A stretch of 64,000 bases of DNA from Microbacterium natoriense (GCF_030816295.1 NZ_JAUSXV010000001.1:3286001-3350000), one strand, 5' to 3'. Shown: positions 55,174 through 64,000, numbered from the stretch's first letter. Notes: a model not told the origin generated them from the sequence alone. Numbers and translations: made by a program.

Positions 55174-56406
55174 TCAGTCCTCGAGATACAGGTCGGACGC
55201 CCGAGGGGTCAGCACGGCGTCGAGCACCACGCACGCCGCGCCGACTGCGCCGACATCGTCGCCGACCACGGTTCCCTCTACCGGCAGCTGTCGTACTGCA
55301 CGGGTCGCGCTGCGGCGGTCGAGAGCGGGCGGGATCTCTTCGAGGTAGACGGATGCCAGACGAGACCAGAACGGCCCTCCGAGCACGACGCGGTCGACAT
55401 CGAACGCGTTCGTGAGCACCGAGATGAGCACGGACAGGTGCGCCGCCGCCCGGCGCAGCACCTGGAGAGCCTGCAGATCTCCGGCAGACGCTCGGGCGCA
55501 CAACTGCGTGAACCGCACCTCCACCGCCTCGACATCATTGCCTTCGCGGTCGTCGGGGAAGACGCCTGCGCTCTCCGCCTGCTCGACGATCGCCTGGGGA
55601 GTGCACACCACGTCGACGCACCCGCGCAGCCCGCACGCGCACATCGGCCCGTCCGGATCGACGACGATGTGCCCGATCTCCCCGAAGTTCCGGGAGCTGC
55701 CCCGCTCGGCCTCACCACCGCGCACCAAGGAGGCCCCGATGCCGGTTCCCAGGTAGACGAAGAGGAAGGAATCGTCGGCAGGACCGTTGCCGGTCCACAA
55801 CTCGCCGACGGCCGCGGCGGTCGTGTCCTTCTCCAGTGCGACGGCGAACCCGGTCGCTTCGGCGAGGACGGCGCGGAGCGGGACGCGATGCCATCCGTGC
55901 AGCTTGGGCGGGTCGATCACGGTGCCTCGCGCGGCATCGAGCGGGCCGGGTGCGGCGACGCCGACGCCCGCGACCGCCTCTCGATCGATGCCGGCGTCAG
56001 CGATCATCGCCTCGATCGCCTGCGCCATGACGTCGACGATGCGGCGGGGGTCCTTCGCCGGCGTGCGCACGACGCGGCGCCGGACTACGGCACCCGAAAG
56101 GTCGAGCAGGACGAGCGTGATCACCGCCGGATCGAGGTGGACACCGATCGAGAACCGGCTGTCCGCCACCAGTCGAAGAATCACACGCGGCTTGCCGGGG
56201 CCGTTGATGGCCCTGCCCGCCTCGGCGATCAGTCCGTCGTCCAGGAGGCGCCGCGTGATGTTCGTGACGGTCTGAGCGGAGAGCCCGGTGGCCGCCGCCA
56301 GCTCGATCCGGCTCACGCCCTCGACCGATCTGCGGATCGCCTCGAGGATCACCGCCTGGTTGAAGTCGCCCATGCGGGGAAGATTGGTGCCGCGACGCAT
56401 GCCCAT
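55174..56406 (-). CDS. ROK-family transcriptional regulator
   Basis: This 410-residue regulator has an N-terminal winged helix (RSVEGVSRIELAAATGLSAQTVTNITRRLLDDGL, about 20-55) and a ROK sugar-kinase-like domain with FVYLGTGIGASLVRGG, EIGHIVVDPDG and the zinc motif CACGLRGCVDVVC (about 255-267). ROK regulators bind sugars or their phosphates. The ATG at 56406 has GGAGG eight bases upstream; one at 56424 has none. The target is unknown; a GACAAG palindrome lies upstream. Confidence 0.9.
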   Translation of the reverse strand: MGMRRGTNLPRMGDFNQAVILEAIRRSVEGVSRIELAAATGLSAQTVTNITRRLLDDGLIAEAGRAINGPGKPRVILRLVADSRFSIGVHLDPAVITLVLLDLSGAVVRRRVVRTPAKDPRRIVDVMAQAIEAMIADAGIDREAVAGVGVAAPGPLDAARGTVIDPPKLHGWHRVPLRAVLAEATGFAVALEKDTTAAAVGELWTGNGPADDSFLFVYLGTGIGASLVRGGEAERGSSRNFGEIGHIVVDPDGPMCACGLRGCVDVVCTPQAIVEQAESAGVFPDDREGNDVEAVEVRFTQLCARASAGDLQALQVLRRAAAHLSVLISVLTNAFDVDRVVLGGPFWSRLASVYLEEIPPALDRRSATRAVRQLPVEGTVVGDDVGAVGAACVVLDAVLTPRASDLYLED

Positions 56407-56468
56407 CGTCCTATCCTCCCCCATTCCCCCTCAGACTATTGGCCAGAATTTGTCCCCCAAAATACCTA

Positions 56469-56485
56469 CAGACAAGCCTTGTCAG
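56469..56485. promoter_or_regulatory. Candidate ROK operator
   Basis: CAGACAAGCCTTGTCAG is a near-perfect palindrome about 70 bases upstream of the ROK start, upstream of a TTGGGG/TAGTCT promoter-like pair. Confidence 0.4.
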
Positions 56486-56594
56486 AAGAGTGAGACTTAG
56501 TAAGACGCTTCGCGTTCGGCTGGTCTCTCTGTCCCAGGGTAGACAGACGGTGACCGGCCACCAGCGGACAGTTTTCGGGTAACTGGGCCGCAAC

Positions 56595-56627
56595 GGCGAG
56601 GGGCGGGCGGCTTCGCCGCCCCTCGCC
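56595..56627 (-). terminator. Strong hairpin, second terminator of the NarL-type operon
   Basis: GGCGAGGGGCGG and CCGCCCCTCGCC form a 12-bp stem around GCGGCTTCG. It lies 37 bases past a first hairpin downstream of the membrane-protein gene. Confidence 0.75.
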
Positions 56628-56639
56628 CACTCCTACTGA

Positions 56640-56676
56640 CCTCGGTTCTGACTTCCTCCCCCGATCAGAACCGAGG
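56640..56676 (-). terminator. Strong hairpin after the NarL-type operon
   Basis: CCTCGGTTCTGA and TCAGAACCGAGG form a perfect 12-bp stem with a 13-base pyrimidine-rich loop, 11 bases after the stop at 56688. Confidence 0.8.
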
Positions 56677-56687
56677 CGGGCGAGGGA

Positions 56688-57695
56688 TCAGGAGTTCGCG
56701 TCCCTCAGAATCTCGTGCCAGAGATCCACCGCATCGTCGTCGCTCGATGATCCGGCGCTCGCGCGACCCACCACTGTCACCGCGACGCGGTCGTCTCGCG
56801 CGGCGCGGATGATGACGCGGTCAGCGTGAGCGTCCGCCAGGACACCGGCGAGTTCATCGCGGATCTCGGCTCGCCGGCCCTCCTCGATCTCGTCGAGGCC
56901 GCCCTCGTCGAACACCGTGACGGCGACGCCGCGTCGGCGCGCATCGGCGATCGCATCGCGCACGGCGTCGTTCAGAAGACTCGCCCCCCGCAGCTCATCT
57001 CGCAGCCGTCCTTCCGCCAGGCGCGCCTCGAGCCGCTCATCCTCGTCGAGAGCTCCGTGCGAGGCGACGACGCGGCTGAGCACGGGGCCAGCGACGGCCA
57101 GCGCGAACTGCGTGCGCAGGCGACGCTCGCGCTGTCGCACCTGTTGGGTCGCATGCCAGGCGGACACTGCCTGCTGGATGTCGGCGAGCCGCTCGGTGTC
57201 ACGGATGGCCCGATCCCAGAACATCACGAGAAGCCATGCGACCGCCACCCACATGATCGAGCCGACGAGGCCCAGCGACAGCGCGCTGAGGATCCCGAGA
57301 TGGATCCAGCATGTGGCGATCAGAGCGGTCAGGCTCAACGTCGCGATCAGAAGGCGCCGACGCACGACGAGGACCACGCCCAGCAGCCCGATCGCGCCGA
57401 TGTACCAGGTCGCGAACGGCGCCGTGCGATGCGCGACCGCGAGAGAGTGCGTCGCGAGGCTCGGGATGACGACGCTGGAGACTCCTGCGAGGATCGCGAC
57501 CCACAAAGGCATCCGAACGGACACGGCGGAATCCCACAGGATCGCCATGTTGACCGTCACCAGATAGAGCACCACTGCGAGCAGCATCAACAGTGGCGCG
57601 TCGGGCTGCTCGATCCACCACACTCCGCGGGCCGCGAAGTACATCGCGAATCCGATGCTGAGCAGGGTCGCGACGCTGCGCACCGTGCGGTTCAC
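56688..57695 (-). CDS. Membrane protein with kinase-like cytoplasmic part, third gene of a two-component operon
   Basis: This 335-residue protein has about six N-terminal TM helices (1-170) and a helical cytoplasmic region (about 185-335) laid out like a histidine kinase dimer and ATPase segment, but without a phospho-His, N-box or G-boxes. The GTG start overlaps the kinase stop (GTGA). It may be a non-catalytic sensor or a dimer partner for the kinase. I do not recognise a named family. Confidence 0.65.
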   Translation of the reverse strand: MNRTVRSVATLLSIGFAMYFAARGVWWIEQPDAPLLMLLAVVLYLVTVNMAILWDSAVSVRMPLWVAILAGVSSVVIPSLATHSLAVAHRTAPFATWYIGAIGLLGVVLVVRRRLLIATLSLTALIATCWIHLGILSALSLGLVGSIMWVAVAWLLVMFWDRAIRDTERLADIQQAVSAWHATQQVRQRERRLRTQFALAVAGPVLSRVVASHGALDEDERLEARLAEGRLRDELRGASLLNDAVRDAIADARRRGVAVTVFDEGGLDEIEEGRRAEIRDELAGVLADAHADRVIIRAARDDRVAVTVVGRASAGSSSDDDAVDLWHEILRDANS

Positions 57696-58925
57696 GAGAG
57701 CTCCCAGCCGAGGGTCACGACGGTTCCCGACTCGTCCGAGTCGATCCGCGCGGTGCCGGCGACGCCTGCCATGCGAGCGAAGATAGATGCGCGGATGCCG
57801 AGGCGATCCGCGCCGATCTCCTCGAGGACGAACCCGGGACCGCGGTCACTGATCACGACGGAGATGCCGTCGTCACCGTGTCCTTCGACGACGATGTGCA
57901 GGCCGCGGCCGCCGGCGTGGGCGACCGAGTTCCCCAGCCCCTGCCTCGCCGCGAGCACGAGGGCGCGGGCGACTCGGCCCGGCATCATTCCCATGACGCC
58001 TCGTTCTTCGACGATGGCATCGGCGCCGAGCTCCGACAGCGCCCGTCTCAGCTCCACGACGATCTGCACGGCCGCAACCGGCTCGTCGCTGCCCTCCTCC
58101 GCCACGGGCGGCCTCGGTGTTGGCGAGGCGCGTGAGAGCCTCGCGCGCCATCGCCACCGCGAGATCACGAGCACGCTCGCTCTCGGCGCGTTCGCCCGCG
58201 ATGAGGGCGGCCAGCACGCTGTCGTGCATCAGGGCCGACATGGTGATGCGCTCCTCCTCCGCCGCCGCCGCCGCCGCGGCAGCGGCATACGACGAGACGG
58301 CGCGCCCGCGCACGTCGTCGACGCCGGCAGCCACCGACCGGAACATCCATCCCAGCGAGATGATCACGAGGCCGAGGATCAGCGTGAACGAGACGTCGAA
58401 CGCCGTCGTGACCCAGAATGCGCTCGAGAATTCGCCCTGCACCAGACGCACGTAACCGTAGACGAAGGGCATCCCGGCAGCCCAGACGAACTGCAGCCAG
58501 AGCGGGAAGGCGAGCATCGCCGCGACGACTCCGACGTTGACGAGGAAGAAGATCCACGGCTGCTCTGAAGCCGCGCTGTCCCCCTGGCCGATCACGGGCC
58601 AGGCTGCGAGCGCGAGCACGTAAGCGATCGCGAAGGCCCCCGAGGTCGTGCGCACCCCACGTCCGATCAGGCATGCGATCAGCATCGCGACGAAAGGCAC
58701 GAAGACCACGAGCAGCATCACGATTAGAGCCGAGTCGGCCCGCGACAACGTCGTGAGCGCCGAGATCAGCGCTTGCGCGCCCAGCACCGCTGAGCCGATC
58801 GCGACGACGGTCGCGAGGATCCGCTCCATGCGCTTGCCGGTGAACCGCTCGAAACCGGTCTCGACGCTCCCGGGCGACGGGATCTTGCTCCACGCGTCAC
58901 GGATGCTGACCGGCTCGGCGGTCAC
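57692..58925 (-). pseudogene. NarL-type sensor histidine kinase, frameshifted
   Basis: The first frame carries about six TM helices (40-195) and a dimerisation helix with the phospho-His in SALMHDSVLAALIAGERAESERARDLA. The second frame carries VQIVVELRRALSELG and the ATPase core (GLGNSVAHAGGRG, VVISDRGPGFV, RLGIRASIF). The switch is near 58098-58112 in a C-rich run (GCCGCCCGTGG), consistent with one inserted base; the span is not a multiple of three. Corrected, the kinase would be about 410 residues. It is preceded at one base by the regulator. Either a sequencing indel or a recent loss. Confidence 0.85.
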
Positions 58926-58926
58926 G

Positions 58927-59577
58927 CTAGGCTCCGTCGGGCGCGTAGATGCCGTCTTCCATGGCCCGGCGCATCAGATCGACCTTGGTCGACGCCGGCC
59001 GGCCGACGCCGACGTACTTCACCCGGATGCGGGAGATGTTCTCCTTGGCTGTGGAGTAGGCGACGCCGAGTCGTTCCGCGACGGCCTTGAGCGGAAGACC
59101 GGTGGCGTACAGGCGCAGCACCTCCCTTTCGCGGGTGGAGAGCTGGGCGTCGGCGAAGTCCCGATCACCGTCGACGGCGCTGGCCCATTCGACGTTGTTG
59201 AGCGCCTCCCCCTGGGCGACGGTGCGGATCGCATCGAGCACATCGTCGAGGGCCGAGGACTTGCTGACGACCCCGGCGGCTCCCGCGACCAGGGCCTCGC
59301 GGACGGCTGCGGGGCGGTCGGCAACGCTGTGGATGACGACGCTCGCCCCATCGGCGACGATCGACGCGACGTTCTCGGTGACCGTGGTGCCGTCTCCGAG
59401 TGTGAGATCGAGCACGACGACGTCGGCAGGCGCCTGACCGGACGCCTTGCGCCAGAGGAGATACGACGCGACGGTGCTGCCGGAGAACACCACCGTCTGC
59501 TCGCCGTCGCGCGCGCACGCGGCCTCAAGCCCGAGGCGGACGGACTCGTGATCATCGATGAGGGCGACCCTGCTCAT
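58927..59577 (-). CDS. NarL/FixJ-family response regulator
   Basis: This 216-residue regulator has a receiver with acidic D-D near residues 8-9 (ALIDDHE), phospho-Asp in VVVLDLTLGD and K in VVSKSSALDD, then a LuxR-type helix-turn-helix (LSTREREVLRLYATGLPLKAVAERLGVAYSTAKENISRI). It pairs with the kinase next to it. The ATG at 59577 has TAGGCT six bases upstream, so the mRNA is probably leaderless. The regulon is unknown. Confidence 0.92.
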   Translation of the reverse strand: MSRVALIDDHESVRLGLEAACARDGEQTVVFSGSTVASYLLWRKASGQAPADVVVLDLTLGDGTTVTENVASIVADGASVVIHSVADRPAAVREALVAGAAGVVSKSSALDDVLDAIRTVAQGEALNNVEWASAVDGDRDFADAQLSTREREVLRLYATGLPLKAVAERLGVAYSTAKENISRIRVKYVGVGRPASTKVDLMRRAMEDGIYAPDGA

Positions 59578-59589
59578 CCCCACAGCCTA
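59575..59589 (-). promoter_or_regulatory. Leaderless promoter of the NarL-type operon
   Basis: TAGGCT (59589-59584 minus), six bases, then ATG at 59577. Confidence 0.55.
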
Positions 59590-59618
59590 GTGAGTTCGTC
59601 CAGATGCTTGATCTTCGG

Positions 59619-60866
59619 TCATCGGGTCAGCAGCGCGACGACCTCGAAGTGGTGCGAGTGCGGGAAGAGGTCGAAGGCGCGCATGCGCGGCACCTGCCAG
59701 CCGAGCGCGCGGAAGGTTCCGAGGTCCCGCGCCAGCGCCACGGGATCGCAGGCCACGTACGCGATGGCCTCGGGCGACATCGCGTGCAGTGCCTCGACGA
59801 CCGCTCGCCCCGCACCCGAACGCGGCGGGTCGAGCACGATGGCACCGGCGCCGGTGCGCGGCGCGCCCGCGAGGAACCTGTCCACACGGGCTGTCGCCGC
59901 AGTCACCGCGAGCGGCGCGAGGTTCGCCCTCGCGTGCTCGGTCGCCCTCGCGCTCGACTCGACGGTCACGATGTCCTTGGCTCCGAGGTCGGCGAGAGTC
60001 GCGGCGAACAGTCCCACGCCGCCATACAGGTCGTAGTGGGTCGCCGACTCATCGACGTGATCTTCGAGCAGCCCGTACACGGCGGCGTCGAGGACGGATG
60101 CCGCGCGCGGATGCACCTGCCAGAAGCCGTCGGCGTCGACCTGGAACCGCCGGGCCCCGACCTGCTCGTGAACCGTCTCGTGCGCGCGGCGCGGCGGGTG
60201 CCCGCGCCCGTGACGGCGTTCGACGTCCTTCCGACGGACGGCATCTTCCCGGCGGATGACGCGTACGCGGCCATCGGCCGGCTCGACGAGTTCGATGCGC
60301 CCCGGCTTGCCGCCGGTCAATCCGGCGGCGGCTTCGGCGATCGCAGGGCGAGCCAGAGGGTGCGCGCCGACCTCGATCACCCGATGGCTGCGGGCGGCGA
60401 ACGGGCCCACTCGCCCCTCGTCGTCGACGTGCAGCGTGACCCGGGTGCGCCAGCCCGTGCCATCCGTCGAGTCCACCGGCTCGATCTCCGGAGCCTCCAC
60501 CCCTTCGCCGGCGAACCGGTCGAGCGCTTCCGAGAGCACCTGTCGCTTGAGAATGCGCTGGTGGGCGAGGTCGATGTGGCCGAGGTCGGCGCCACCAGGA
60601 CGATCGGCGGGCGCGCGCGAGACGTCGGCCTCCGCCCAGACGTGAGGCCGGCGGTGCTCGGACGCTTCCAGCACCTCGACGGTCTCCGCGCGCCAGAAGC
60701 TCTTCGAATCATCGGTCGAGGACGCATCCAGACGAGCACGAACGCGCTCTCCGGGGATCGCATCGGAGACGAACACCACTCGTCCCTCGTGGCGGGCGAT
60801 GAAGGTGCCGCCGTGCGCGATGCCGGTGATGTCCAGATCGAGCGTCCGGGATGAGGAGGAGGTCAT
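59619..60866 (-). CDS. TrmA/RumA-family RNA (uracil-5)-methyltransferase
   Basis: This 415-residue enzyme has an N-terminal TRAM domain (LDLDITGIAHGGTFIARHEGRVVFV), a central domain and a C-terminal SAM-binding fold: YDLYGGVGLFAATLADLG, IVLDPPRSGAG, and the catalytic Cys in YVACDPVALARDL. It methylates uracil C5 in rRNA or tRNA. The iron-sulfur Cys set of RumA is not evident, so the exact target is uncertain. TATCCT then GGAGGG precede the ATG. Confidence 0.9.
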   Translation of the reverse strand: MTSSSSRTLDLDITGIAHGGTFIARHEGRVVFVSDAIPGERVRARLDASSTDDSKSFWRAETVEVLEASEHRRPHVWAEADVSRAPADRPGGADLGHIDLAHQRILKRQVLSEALDRFAGEGVEAPEIEPVDSTDGTGWRTRVTLHVDDEGRVGPFAARSHRVIEVGAHPLARPAIAEAAAGLTGGKPGRIELVEPADGRVRVIRREDAVRRKDVERRHGRGHPPRRAHETVHEQVGARRFQVDADGFWQVHPRAASVLDAAVYGLLEDHVDESATHYDLYGGVGLFAATLADLGAKDIVTVESSARATEHARANLAPLAVTAATARVDRFLAGAPRTGAGAIVLDPPRSGAGRAVVEALHAMSPEAIAYVACDPVALARDLGTFRALGWQVPRMRAFDLFPHSHHFEVVALLTR

Positions 60867-60889
60867 CCCTCCAGGATACGGCGGGCCGC

Positions 60890-60905
60890 TACGGTGGTGA
60901 GCATG
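60890..60905 (+). promoter_or_regulatory. Leaderless promoter of maf
   Basis: TACGGT (60890-60895), seven bases, then ATG at 60903. It lies back to back with the -10 of the divergent methyltransferase. Confidence 0.5.
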
Positions 60906-61541
60906 CGCGTGTGCCTCGCCTCCACCTCCCCCGCTCGTCTGATGCTGCTACGTCAAGCCGGCATAGAACCGCTGACGCTCTCGCCCGAGGTCGATGAGGA
61001 CGCGGTTGCCGCCGCTGCGGCGGCGCAGCGAGGGGCGGAGCTGGCTCCGGACGAACTCGTCCTGCTGCTCGCCCGCTCGAAGGCGCGAGACGTCGCCGAA
61101 CGCCTCGCGGCGTCGGGCGACTTCGACGGCATCGTGATCGGCGGCGACTCGATGTTCGAGATCGGCGGGCGCGTCTACGGCAAGCCTTACACGGCGGAAG
61201 AGGCGACCCGGCGCTGGCGGGAGATGCGCGGAGCCACCGGCATCCTGCACTCCGGTCATTCCGTCCACCGGGTCTCACCGGGTGAAGCACCCATCGAGCG
61301 GACAGCCGTGGCTGCGGCATCCGTCACCTTCGCCGACGACATCACCGACGCCGAGATCTCGGCGTACGTCGCATCCGGTGAACCGCTGCACGTCGCCGGC
61401 GCCTTCACGGTAGACAGTCTGGGCGGTGCCTTCATCACCCGTGTCGACGGCGACCCCTCCACCGTCGTCGGCATGTCGTTGTCGACCGTCCGCCGACTCG
61501 CCGCCGAGCTGGACGTGACCTGGACCGATCTGTGGTCGTAG
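60903..61541 (+). CDS. maf: Maf-family nucleotide pyrophosphatase
   Basis: This 212-residue protein has CLASTSPARLMLLRQAG and DFDGIVIGGDSMFEIGGRVYGKP, with the metal ligands of Maf/HAM1-like dTTP/UTP pyrophosphatases, and FTVDSLGGAFITRVDGDPSTVVG. It cleans modified nucleotides. In mycobacteria maf sits between the carboxylase epsilon and alpha genes; here it still precedes accC directly. Confidence 0.92.
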   Translation: MRVCLASTSPARLMLLRQAGIEPLTLSPEVDEDAVAAAAAAQRGAELAPDELVLLLARSKARDVAERLAASGDFDGIVIGGDSMFEIGGRVYGKPYTAEEATRRWREMRGATGILHSGHSVHRVSPGEAPIERTAVAAASVTFADDITDAEISAYVASGEPLHVAGAFTVDSLGGAFITRVDGDPSTVVGMSLSTVRRLAAELDVTWTDLWS

Positions 61542-61605
61542 GCTCCCGACACGTTTCCCGATGTTTCTTGTGGAGAGTCGTCAAATAGATCGGGAGCGTT
61601 CTCGA

Positions 61606-61621
61606 TAGGCTGACACTCATG
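61606..61621 (+). promoter_or_regulatory. Leaderless promoter of accC
   Basis: TAGGCT (61606-61611), seven bases, then ATG at 61619. The flanking arms GCTCCCGA (61542-61549) and TCGGGAGC (61590-61597) form a spaced inverted repeat. Confidence 0.55.
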
Positions 61622-63382
61622 CCCATCGAGAAGGTTCTTATCGCCAACCGGGGCGAGATCGCCGTCCGCATCATCCGCGCCGCCCGTGATTCGGGCATCG
61701 CCTCGGTCGCCGTCTACGCCGACCAGGACAGGGATGCGATGCACGCCCGCCTCGCCGACGAGGCCTACGCCCTGGGCGGTGCGACCAGCGCCGAGACCTA
61801 CCTGCAGATCGAGAAGATCCTGTCGGTGGCACGTCGCGCCGGGGCGGATGCCGTGCACCCCGGTTACGGCTTCCTCGCGGAGAACGCCGAATTCGCCCGC
61901 GCCGTGATCGGCGCCGGCATGACATGGATCGGCCCATCGCCCGAGGCCATCGAGGCGCTGGGCGACAAGGTGACCGCGCGTCACGTCGCCGAGAAGGTGG
62001 GGGCTCCTCTCGCCCCCGGCACGCCCGGGCCCGTGAACGGGGCGGACGAGGTCATCGCCTTCGCGAAGGAGCACGGCCTGCCCATCGCGATCAAGGCGGC
62101 ATACGGCGGCGGCGGACGCGGCCTCAAGGTCGCCCGCGAGCTCGACGAGGTCGCCGAGCTCTTCGAATCGGCGACGCGCGAAGCGGTGACCGCCTTCGGG
62201 CGCGGCGAATGCTTCGTGGAGAAGTACCTCGACAAGCCGCGCCACGTCGAGACCCAGTGCCTCGCCGACGCCGAGGGCAACGTCGTCGTCATCTCCACGC
62301 GCGACTGCTCCCTGCAGCGGCGCCACCAGAAGCTCGTCGAGGAGGCCCCTGCGCCCTTCCTCACGGAGGAGCAGAACCGCCAGCTGTACGAAGCGTCGAA
62401 GGCCATCCTGAAAGAGGTCGGCTACGTCGGCGCCGGCACGTGCGAGTTCCTCATCGGCGCGGATGGCACCGTGTCGTTCCTCGAGGTGAACACCCGTCTG
62501 CAGGTCGAGCATCCGGTATCCGAAGAGGTCACCGGCATCGACCTCGTGCGCGAGCAGTTCCGCATCGCCGCTGGCGGAATCATCGACTACGCCGACCCGG
62601 AGCCCCAGGGGCACTCGATCGAGTTCCGCATCAACGGCGAAGACCCGGGTCGCGGCTTCCTCCCCCAGCCGGGTCCTATCCACGTCTTCAAGACCTTCGG
62701 GGGCCCCGGCATCCGTCTCGACTCCGGCGTCACGGCCGGCGACTCGGTCTCGGGCGCGTTCGACTCGTTGCTCGCGAAGATCATCGTGACCGGCAAGGAC
62801 CGTGCCGAGGCGCTGGAGCGCTCCCGCCGGGCGCTCGACGAGTTCGAGGTGTCGGGCATGCCGACCGTGCTGCCGTTCCACCGCAAGGTCGTGCGAGACC
62901 CGGCATTCACGGCGGAGAACGGCGAGTTCGGCATCTTCACGCGCTGGATCGAGACCGAGTTCGTGAACGACATCCCCGCGTGGGACGGCGAGCTGGAATC
63001 ACCTGCTGAGGCCGCGGGGCGCCACACGGTGGTCGTCGAGGTCGGCGGCAAGCGGCTCGAGGTCAGCCTGCCCGACCGCGTGGCCGCATCGGTCAGCGCC
63101 GCGGGCCGCCCGGCCGCCGTGCCGCCGTCGCGCCGCAGCCACGCCACCACAGTGGGCGCCGGCGCATCCGGTGATGCGGTGAAGTCGCCCATGCAGGCCA
63201 CCGTCGTGAAGATCGCGGTCGAAGACGGCCAGCAGGTCGTCAAGGGAGATCTCGTCGTCGTGCTCGAGGCCATGAAGATGGAGCAGCCGCTGCAGGCGCA
63301 CAAGGACGGCGTCGTCGGCAACATCAGCGCGGATGCGGGAACCACCGTGTCAGCGGGACATCAGCTGCTCACCATCAGCTGA
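61619..63382 (+). CDS. accC: Acyl-CoA carboxylase alpha subunit (biotin carboxylase + BCCP)
   Basis: This 587-residue protein joins a biotin carboxylase (about 1-450: [75 protein letters not shown]) to a biotin carrier domain (about 510-587) with the biotin Lys about 553 in [13 protein letters not shown]. With the AccD and epsilon subunits it makes malonyl- and methylmalonyl-CoA. It matches AccA3 of mycobacteria. It follows maf by 77 bases. Confidence 0.96.
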   Translation: MPIEKVLIANRGEIAVRIIRAARDSGIASVAVYADQDRDAMHARLADEAYALGGATSAETYLQIEKILSVARRAGADAVHPGYGFLAENAEFARAVIGAGMTWIGPSPEAIEALGDKVTARHVAEKVGAPLAPGTPGPVNGADEVIAFAKEHGLPIAIKAAYGGGGRGLKVARELDEVAELFESATREAVTAFGRGECFVEKYLDKPRHVETQCLADAEGNVVVISTRDCSLQRRHQKLVEEAPAPFLTEEQNRQLYEASKAILKEVGYVGAGTCEFLIGADGTVSFLEVNTRLQVEHPVSEEVTGIDLVREQFRIAAGGIIDYADPEPQGHSIEFRINGEDPGRGFLPQPGPIHVFKTFGGPGIRLDSGVTAGDSVSGAFDSLLAKIIVTGKDRAEALERSRRALDEFEVSGMPTVLPFHRKVVRDPAFTAENGEFGIFTRWIETEFVNDIPAWDGELESPAEAAGRHTVVVEVGGKRLEVSLPDRVAASVSAAGRPAAVPPSRRSHATTVGAGASGDAVKSPMQATVVKIAVEDGQQVVKGDLVVVLEAMKMEQPLQAHKDGVVGNISADAGTTVSAGHQLLTIS

Positions 63383-63392
63383 CGCTCGGGCC

Positions 63393-64000
63393 TCACGCGG
63401 TCGGGGCGGAAGCACACCATTCGTCCAACAGCAGCTGCCCCGACGGCGTGCCGAGAATCGCCCGTGAGCTCGGCGAACGGTGGAAGCCGTGCAGCGCCGA
63501 CCACGCCACCTGCGGGTGCATCTGAAGCATCGCCGCTGCAACCGTGACAGTGGCGGGGGCCTGCGTGCCGCCCGTCCCGATCGCGCGTTCCGGGTCGAGG
63601 CGGAGCCGGATCAGCGGAGCCCGGTCCACGCCGCGTCGGGGTTCGGTCACCTCGGCCTCAACACGGCGGATCGCCGCCCACGGCACATGCAAGGTCTCCC
63701 CCACACGGACTAGAAAGACCCCGTCAGAGCCGATGGCCAACCCGACCGGGCGTTGACCGAACGCATTGAACCGATACCGGGCAACGGTCCCTCGCGTCGC
63801 CGCATAGGCGAACAGCGCGGCGAGCAATCCGAGCACCGCCGCACCGAGGAAGGCCTGAGGCCGCCCGGCCGCCCCCATCTGCACGGCCACGGCCGTCGCC
63901 GCGGTCAGCACCATCGCCCACACGGCCGACAGCAGGAGGGCGGCAGCGCCGGCAAGCCGTTCGGGGACGAAATGCACCCGGACATCGGTCGTCGACGTTC
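63393..64000 (-). CDS. Unknown membrane protein with PH-like domain, cut by window edge
   Basis: The frame is open to the edge, so the start is unknown; a GTG at 63977 would give 194 residues. Two helices (LLLSAVWAMVLTAATAVAV, AAVLGLLAALFAYA) precede a beta-rich region (RYRFNAFGQRPVGLAIGSDGVFLVRVGETLHVPWAAIRRVEAEV) that recalls bacterial PH-like domains. Function unknown. It converges with accC, 10 bases from its stop. Confidence 0.6.
   Translation of the reverse strand, partial: TSTTDVRVHFVPERLAGAAALLLSAVWAMVLTAATAVAVQMGAAGRPQAFLGAAVLGLLAALFAYAATRGTVARYRFNAFGQRPVGLAIGSDGVFLVRVGETLHVPWAAIRRVEAEVTEPRRGVDRAPLIRLRLDPERAIGTGGTQAPATVTVAAAMLQMHPQVAWSALHGFHRSPSSRAILGTPSGQLLLDEWCASAPTA

Overview
The window is a stretch of high-GC actinobacterial chromosome, most probably from Microbacterium or a close relative in the Microbacteriaceae. 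The evidence is PriA-type HisA, an IGPD-only HisB, an acyl-CoA carboxylase with an epsilon subunit, DUF3039, DUF2510 and DUF1844 proteins, a LysM gene divergent from lexA, and many leaderless genes. It reads as core chromosome: no insertion sequence, integrase, phage gene or CRISPR array was seen. It holds about 60 protein genes and one tRNA.

Layout. 1-3419: pheST (pheT is cut by the left edge). 3462-10113: a gluABCD-like amino-acid ABC importer preceded on the same strand by a response regulator, a histidine kinase and an orphan TAXI-type binding lipoprotein, resembling GluR-GluK/gluABCD of Streptomyces. 10219-13527: a SpoU-type rRNA methyltransferase, a DUF2809 protein, infC-rpmI-rplT and DUF1844. 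13851-17906: hisC-hisB-hisH-hisA(priA)-sseB. 18012-19355: a divergent LysM gene and lexA with SOS boxes between them. 19474-24831: metF-metE and an S9 peptidase. 24845-30820: prfB ... ftsE-ftsX-smpB, split by two opposing DUF2510 membrane-protein genes. 30859-32675: an MFS transporter and a Nudix hydrolase. 32677-37125: a compact tad/flp pilus operon. 37194-43265: an unknown gene, tRNA-Leu(TAG), a DedA protein, the Ku-LigD end-joining pair and a CDF metal exporter. 43343-47308: rph-rdgB, murI, pncB and DUF3039. 47350-50684: a two-gene ABC exporter whose ATPase carries a long Lys/Ala-rich tail. 50937-53045: a nucleotidyltransferase and two unknown genes. 53164-63382: the acyl-CoA carboxylase genes (accD-accE and, further on, maf and accC), separated by a ROK regulator, a NarL-type two-component operon and a TrmA-like methyltransferase. 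The right edge cuts an unknown membrane protein.

Three points cut across the window. About twenty genes have a TANNNT hexamer 6-9 bases before the start codon, the signature of leaderless transcription. Two genes, infC and a NarL-type histidine kinase, need a single-base shift to read through; because infC is essential, sequencing indels are the likeliest cause. infC also appears to start at ATC. The most intriguing candidate systems are the TAXI-lipoprotein/two-component/glutamate-importer cluster with 11-bp direct repeats upstream of gluA, and the ABC ATPase with a histone-H1-like tail.
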